A stretch of 64,000 nt of DNA from Duganella sp. 1224 (GTDB taxonomy: Bacteria; Pseudomonadota; Gammaproteobacteria; Burkholderiales; Burkholderiaceae_D). The DNA is taken from the NCBI RefSeq assembly GCF_013408245.1, contig NZ_JACBYS010000005.1, positions 186,001 through 250,000 on the forward strand, given 5' to 3'. The stretch's first letter is position 1. Each line of letters opens with the position of its first letter. The notes beneath the pieces were generated by a model. It had not been told where the DNA came from. It made no database searches and saw nothing but the letters and a program-made list of their open reading frames with translations. The position numbers and the translations under genes are program-made. Below are positions 61,602 through 64,000 of the stretch, piece after piece.

Positions 61602-63854
61602 ATGGCTTCCATCCGCACACTGGCCGCAGCTTTATGCTGCGGCTTTTTCTTGTCTGCCGCACTCGCGGCGCCAGCGCCGGCGTCGCAGCAGCCTGGTGCC
61701 ACCTCGGTGGCGCCGGATGCCAGCATCAAGCCACGGCCGAAGATTGCGCTGGTGCTGTCCGGCGGCGGCGCGCGCGGCTTCGCCCACATCGGCGTGCTGC
61801 GCGCCTTGCAGGAGCTGCGCGTGCCGGTGGACTTCGTGGTCGGCACCAGCATGGGCAGCGTGGTGGGTGGCGCCTATGCGGCCGGCAGCTCGGTCGAGCA
61901 GCTCGAGCAGCTGGTGCGCCGTACCGACTGGAACGCCGTGGTGGCCGACCGTCCGCCGCGCGATGAGCTGATCTATCGCCGCCGCGAGGAAGACCTGCTG
62001 CTGCCGTCGCGGATTGAATTCGGCGTGCACGAAGATGGCGTGTCGCTGCCGCCGGCCGCCGCCGGCAACGAGGCGCTGGAGCTGGCGCTGACCAGCGTGC
62101 TGCCGGCCGGCGCGCGCGACAAGCCGGCCAATCTGCTGCAACTGCCATTCCGCTCCATCGCCTCGGACCTGGTGACCGGGGAGCTGGTGGAGCTGAGCGA
62201 CGCGCCGCTGTTCCTGGCCATGCGCGCCTCGCTGGCGGTGCCGGGCGTGTTCGCGCCGGTGCGCGTCAATCAGCGCCTGCTGGTGGATGGTGGCCTGGTG
62301 CGCAACTTGCCGGTCGACGTGGCGCGCGAAATGGGCGCGGACATCATCATTGCCGTCAACGTCGGCACGCCGCTGGCGCCGGAGAAGGAACTGGTCAGCG
62401 CGGTCAGCGTGGCGCAGCAGATGCTGCAGATCCTGACCGAGCAAAACGTTCAGCGCTCGCTGAAGGAATTGCGGCCGAACGATATCCTGGTGCAGCCGAA
62501 TCTGGGCGGCATCGGCTTCCTCGACTTCGGCCGTTACGACCGCGCCATGAAGGAGGGCGAGGCGGCGGTGCGCGCCATGAGCGAGCAACTGGTCAAGCTT
62601 GCGCTGCCGGAGGCGCAGTATGCGGCGTATGAGGTAAAGCGCCTGTCGGCGCCGCTGGCGATCGACCAGCCGGTGCGGCTGGCCAAGCTGGAAGTGGCGC
62701 CGAGTGGCCGCATCAATCCGAAGGAATTGGAAGTGCAGTCCGGCCTGCGGATCGGCCAATTGGTCACCAGCGAGCAGGCCACGGCAGCCGGCAACCAGTT
62801 GTTCGGCCGTGGCGACCTGGCGCGCGTGGAAACCGAGGTGCGCGACGACGAGAGCGGCCGCAGTGTGCTGATCAAGCCGACCGAGGCCGATTGGGCGCAC
62901 AGCCGCCTGCGCGTGGGCCTGGAGCTGAATAGTGATTTCAGCGAGAACAACGCCTTCGAGATCAAGGCGCTGCACGTGCTGTCGTCGCTCAACGACTGGG
63001 GCGCGGAGCTGCGCACCACCGCGCGCGTGGGCACGGCGCGGGTGCTGAATACGCAGTTCTGGCAGCCGCTGGGCGCCGGCTCGCAGTGGTATGTTGCGCC
63101 GACGCTGGAGTATTCGTCCGGCGCGAGCGACATCTTCAACAACTACGGCCTGCGCCAGTCGCGCTATGCCTACGACGCCACGTCGGCCGCCATCGCCATG
63201 GGCCGCCAGTTGGGCCGCTGGGGCGATCTGCGCTACGCGGTGGCGCGCACCAACAGCAACGCGCACTTCATCATTCCGGAAGACTTGAACCGGCAGCATG
63301 TGTCGCAGACGGTGCAGGCGCTGAGCTTCAATGTCGATACGCTGGATACGATCGCCTTCCCGACGCGCGGCACCTTGTTCAACCTCGAATGGCAACGCGC
63401 CCTGCACAGTGGCGGCACCACGGCGGCGGTACCGGCGCGGCAGGAAGTGAAGGGGATGGAGGCGTTCCACACCGGGCGCTGGGCGGGCCACGTGTATGCG
63501 GAGTGGGCGCGCAGCCAGGGCGGGGCGTCGGACAACAATCTGGGCGGCTTCCTGCGCCTGTCCGGCACCACGCCGGATTCGGTGGTGGGCAGCCGCACGG
63601 TGCTGGGGCGGGTGGTGATGGCGCGCAGCATCGGCGCCATGCCGGCCGCGCTGGGCGGCGATGTGCGGCTCGGCTTTTCGCTGGAAGCCGGCGGCGCGTA
63701 TAGTCCGCAGGACCCGCTGCGTTGGGGGAAACTGAAAAACTCGGCCAGCGGCTTCATCGCCGTCGATACGCGATTCGGGCCGCTGTACTTCGGCGCCGGC
63801 ACCACCAAGGGCGGCAACAGCAGCGCCTATCTGTTCCTCGGTCCTATCTGGTGA
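61602..63854 (+). CDS. PlpD-type patatin autotransporter (type Vd)
   Basis: 750 residues: signal peptide, patatin domain with SGGGARG oxyanion loop (53-59), nucleophile S83 in GTSMG and catalytic D229 in DGGLVRN, then a POTRA-like stretch (near 340-420) and a C-terminal 16-strand-like beta-barrel ending in Trp (LFLGPIW). The layout matches PlpD phospholipase autotransporters. It lies nine bases after gspC, so it may be co-transcribed with the T2SS genes, though type Vd proteins do not need T2SS. Confidence 0.9.
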   Translation: MASIRTLAAALCCGFFLSAALAAPAPASQQPGATSVAPDASIKPRPKIALVLSGGGARGFAHIGVLRALQELRVPVDFVVGTSMGSVVGGAYAAGSSVEQLEQLVRRTDWNAVVADRPPRDELIYRRREEDLLLPSRIEFGVHEDGVSLPPAAAGNEALELALTSVLPAGARDKPANLLQLPFRSIASDLVTGELVELSDAPLFLAMRASLAVPGVFAPVRVNQRLLVDGGLVRNLPVDVAREMGADIIIAVNVGTPLAPEKELVSAVSVAQQMLQILTEQNVQRSLKELRPNDILVQPNLGGIGFLDFGRYDRAMKEGEAAVRAMSEQLVKLALPEAQYAAYEVKRLSAPLAIDQPVRLAKLEVAPSGRINPKELEVQSGLRIGQLVTSEQATAAGNQLFGRGDLARVETEVRDDESGRSVLIKPTEADWAHSRLRVGLELNSDFSENNAFEIKALHVLSSLNDWGAELRTTARVGTARVLNTQFWQPLGAGSQWYVAPTLEYSSGASDIFNNYGLRQSRYAYDATSAAIAMGRQLGRWGDLRYAVARTNSNAHFIIPEDLNRQHVSQTVQALSFNVDTLDTIAFPTRGTLFNLEWQRALHSGGTTAAVPARQEVKGMEAFHTGRWAGHVYAEWARSQGGASDNNLGGFLRLSGTTPDSVVGSRTVLGRVVMARSIGAMPAALGGDVRLGFSLEAGGAYSPQDPLRWGKLKNSASGFIAVDTRFGPLYFGAGTTKGGNSSAYLFLGPIW

Positions 63855-64000
63855 CCTTCCATTTGCGCGAAGGGTAATCGATGGTGATGGTCCGGTCGGC
63901 AAAGCCGCCCAGGCCAACGATGCCGGCGATCGGCACGCCAATGTCGACGGCCTTCCTGCAGTGACCCAGCACGCCGCTATCCAGCGTGTACTGGCTGACC
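63844..64000 (-). CDS. C-terminal end of a minus-strand gene, possibly an aspartyl-protease-like protein
   Basis: One minus-strand frame is open from the window edge to TAG at 63844-63846 (51 codons), ending with segments IGVPIAGIVGLGGF and TITIDYPSRKWKV. The final beta-strand pattern resembles retropepsin-like aspartyl proteases, but no catalytic DTG is visible in this part. The stop overlaps the patatin gene's 3' end by 11 bases. Confidence 0.5.
   Translation of the reverse strand, partial: VSQYTLDSGVLGHCRKAVDIGVPIAGIVGLGGFADRTITIDYPSRKWKVTR

Noticed and set aside
61632..63941. 769-codon minus-strand ORF opposite the patatin gene
   Set aside because: His/Arg/Gln-rich shadow; the plus frame has patatin motifs.

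Overview
The window is GC-rich, densely coded DNA from a betaproteobacterium, most likely an Oxalobacteraceae member (Massilia/Duganella/Janthinobacterium-like). This rests on family-level recognition and on gene orders I know from Burkholderiales: petABC-sspAB, rhodanese-grxC-secB-(SH3)-gpsA, and gpmA-envC-ctpA-moeB. It is also supported by a proteobacterial fused indolepyruvate:ferredoxin oxidoreductase, a fused isobutyryl-CoA mutase, a Tad/Flp pilus locus and a complete type II secretion (T2SS) operon. No database search was possible; all identities are from reading the translated proteins.

Layout. 1-3962: 3' end of a disaccharide phosphorolysis cassette (GH65 phosphorylase, beta-phosphoglucomutase, MFS permease, LacI regulator). 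4008-5134: a small lipoprotein and a toxin-antitoxin pair whose PIN toxin has an in-frame stop. 5229-13218: IcmF and a fused indolepyruvate oxidoreductase, both apparently for branched-chain acyl/amino-acid catabolism and with related operator-like motifs upstream, plus a LysR regulator. 13351-15614: a convergent HD-GYP/GGDEF pair for cyclic-di-GMP. 15869-25780: a Tad/Flp pilus locus (pilin, prepilin peptidase, extra AAA ATPase, CpaB, CpaC, lipoprotein, CpaE, CpaF, TadB, TadC, TPR/LytR_C protein). 25871-33678: accessory genes, including two tandem Tat-type alpha/beta hydrolases that encode identical mature domains, a dienelactone hydrolase and a TonB-dependent receptor.

33932-43783: housekeeping block with tRNA-Thr(TGT), sspB, sspA, the cytochrome bc1 operon, mscL, a DegS/DegQ-like protease, gpsA, secB, grxC and a rhodanese. 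43884-50520: gpmA, an EnvC-like amidase activator, CtpA-type protease, MoeB-type adenylyltransferase and a large amidohydrolase. 50589-61592: T2SS genes in the order G-H-I-J-K-L-M-N-D-E-F-C, then a PlpD-type patatin autotransporter. The last bases hold the 3' end of a minus-strand gene.

The Tad and T2SS loci are independent envelope nanomachines: the first has its own prepilin peptidase, while no gspO/pilD lies here for the second. The strongest non-routine signals are the shared motif upstream of icmF and the oxidoreductase, the synonymous-only tandem hydrolases with different promoters, the broken PIN toxin, an atypical Tad gene set, several strong hairpins between co-directional genes, and dispersed bi-palindromic repeats. 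I did not find a convincing wholly new defence or mobile system.
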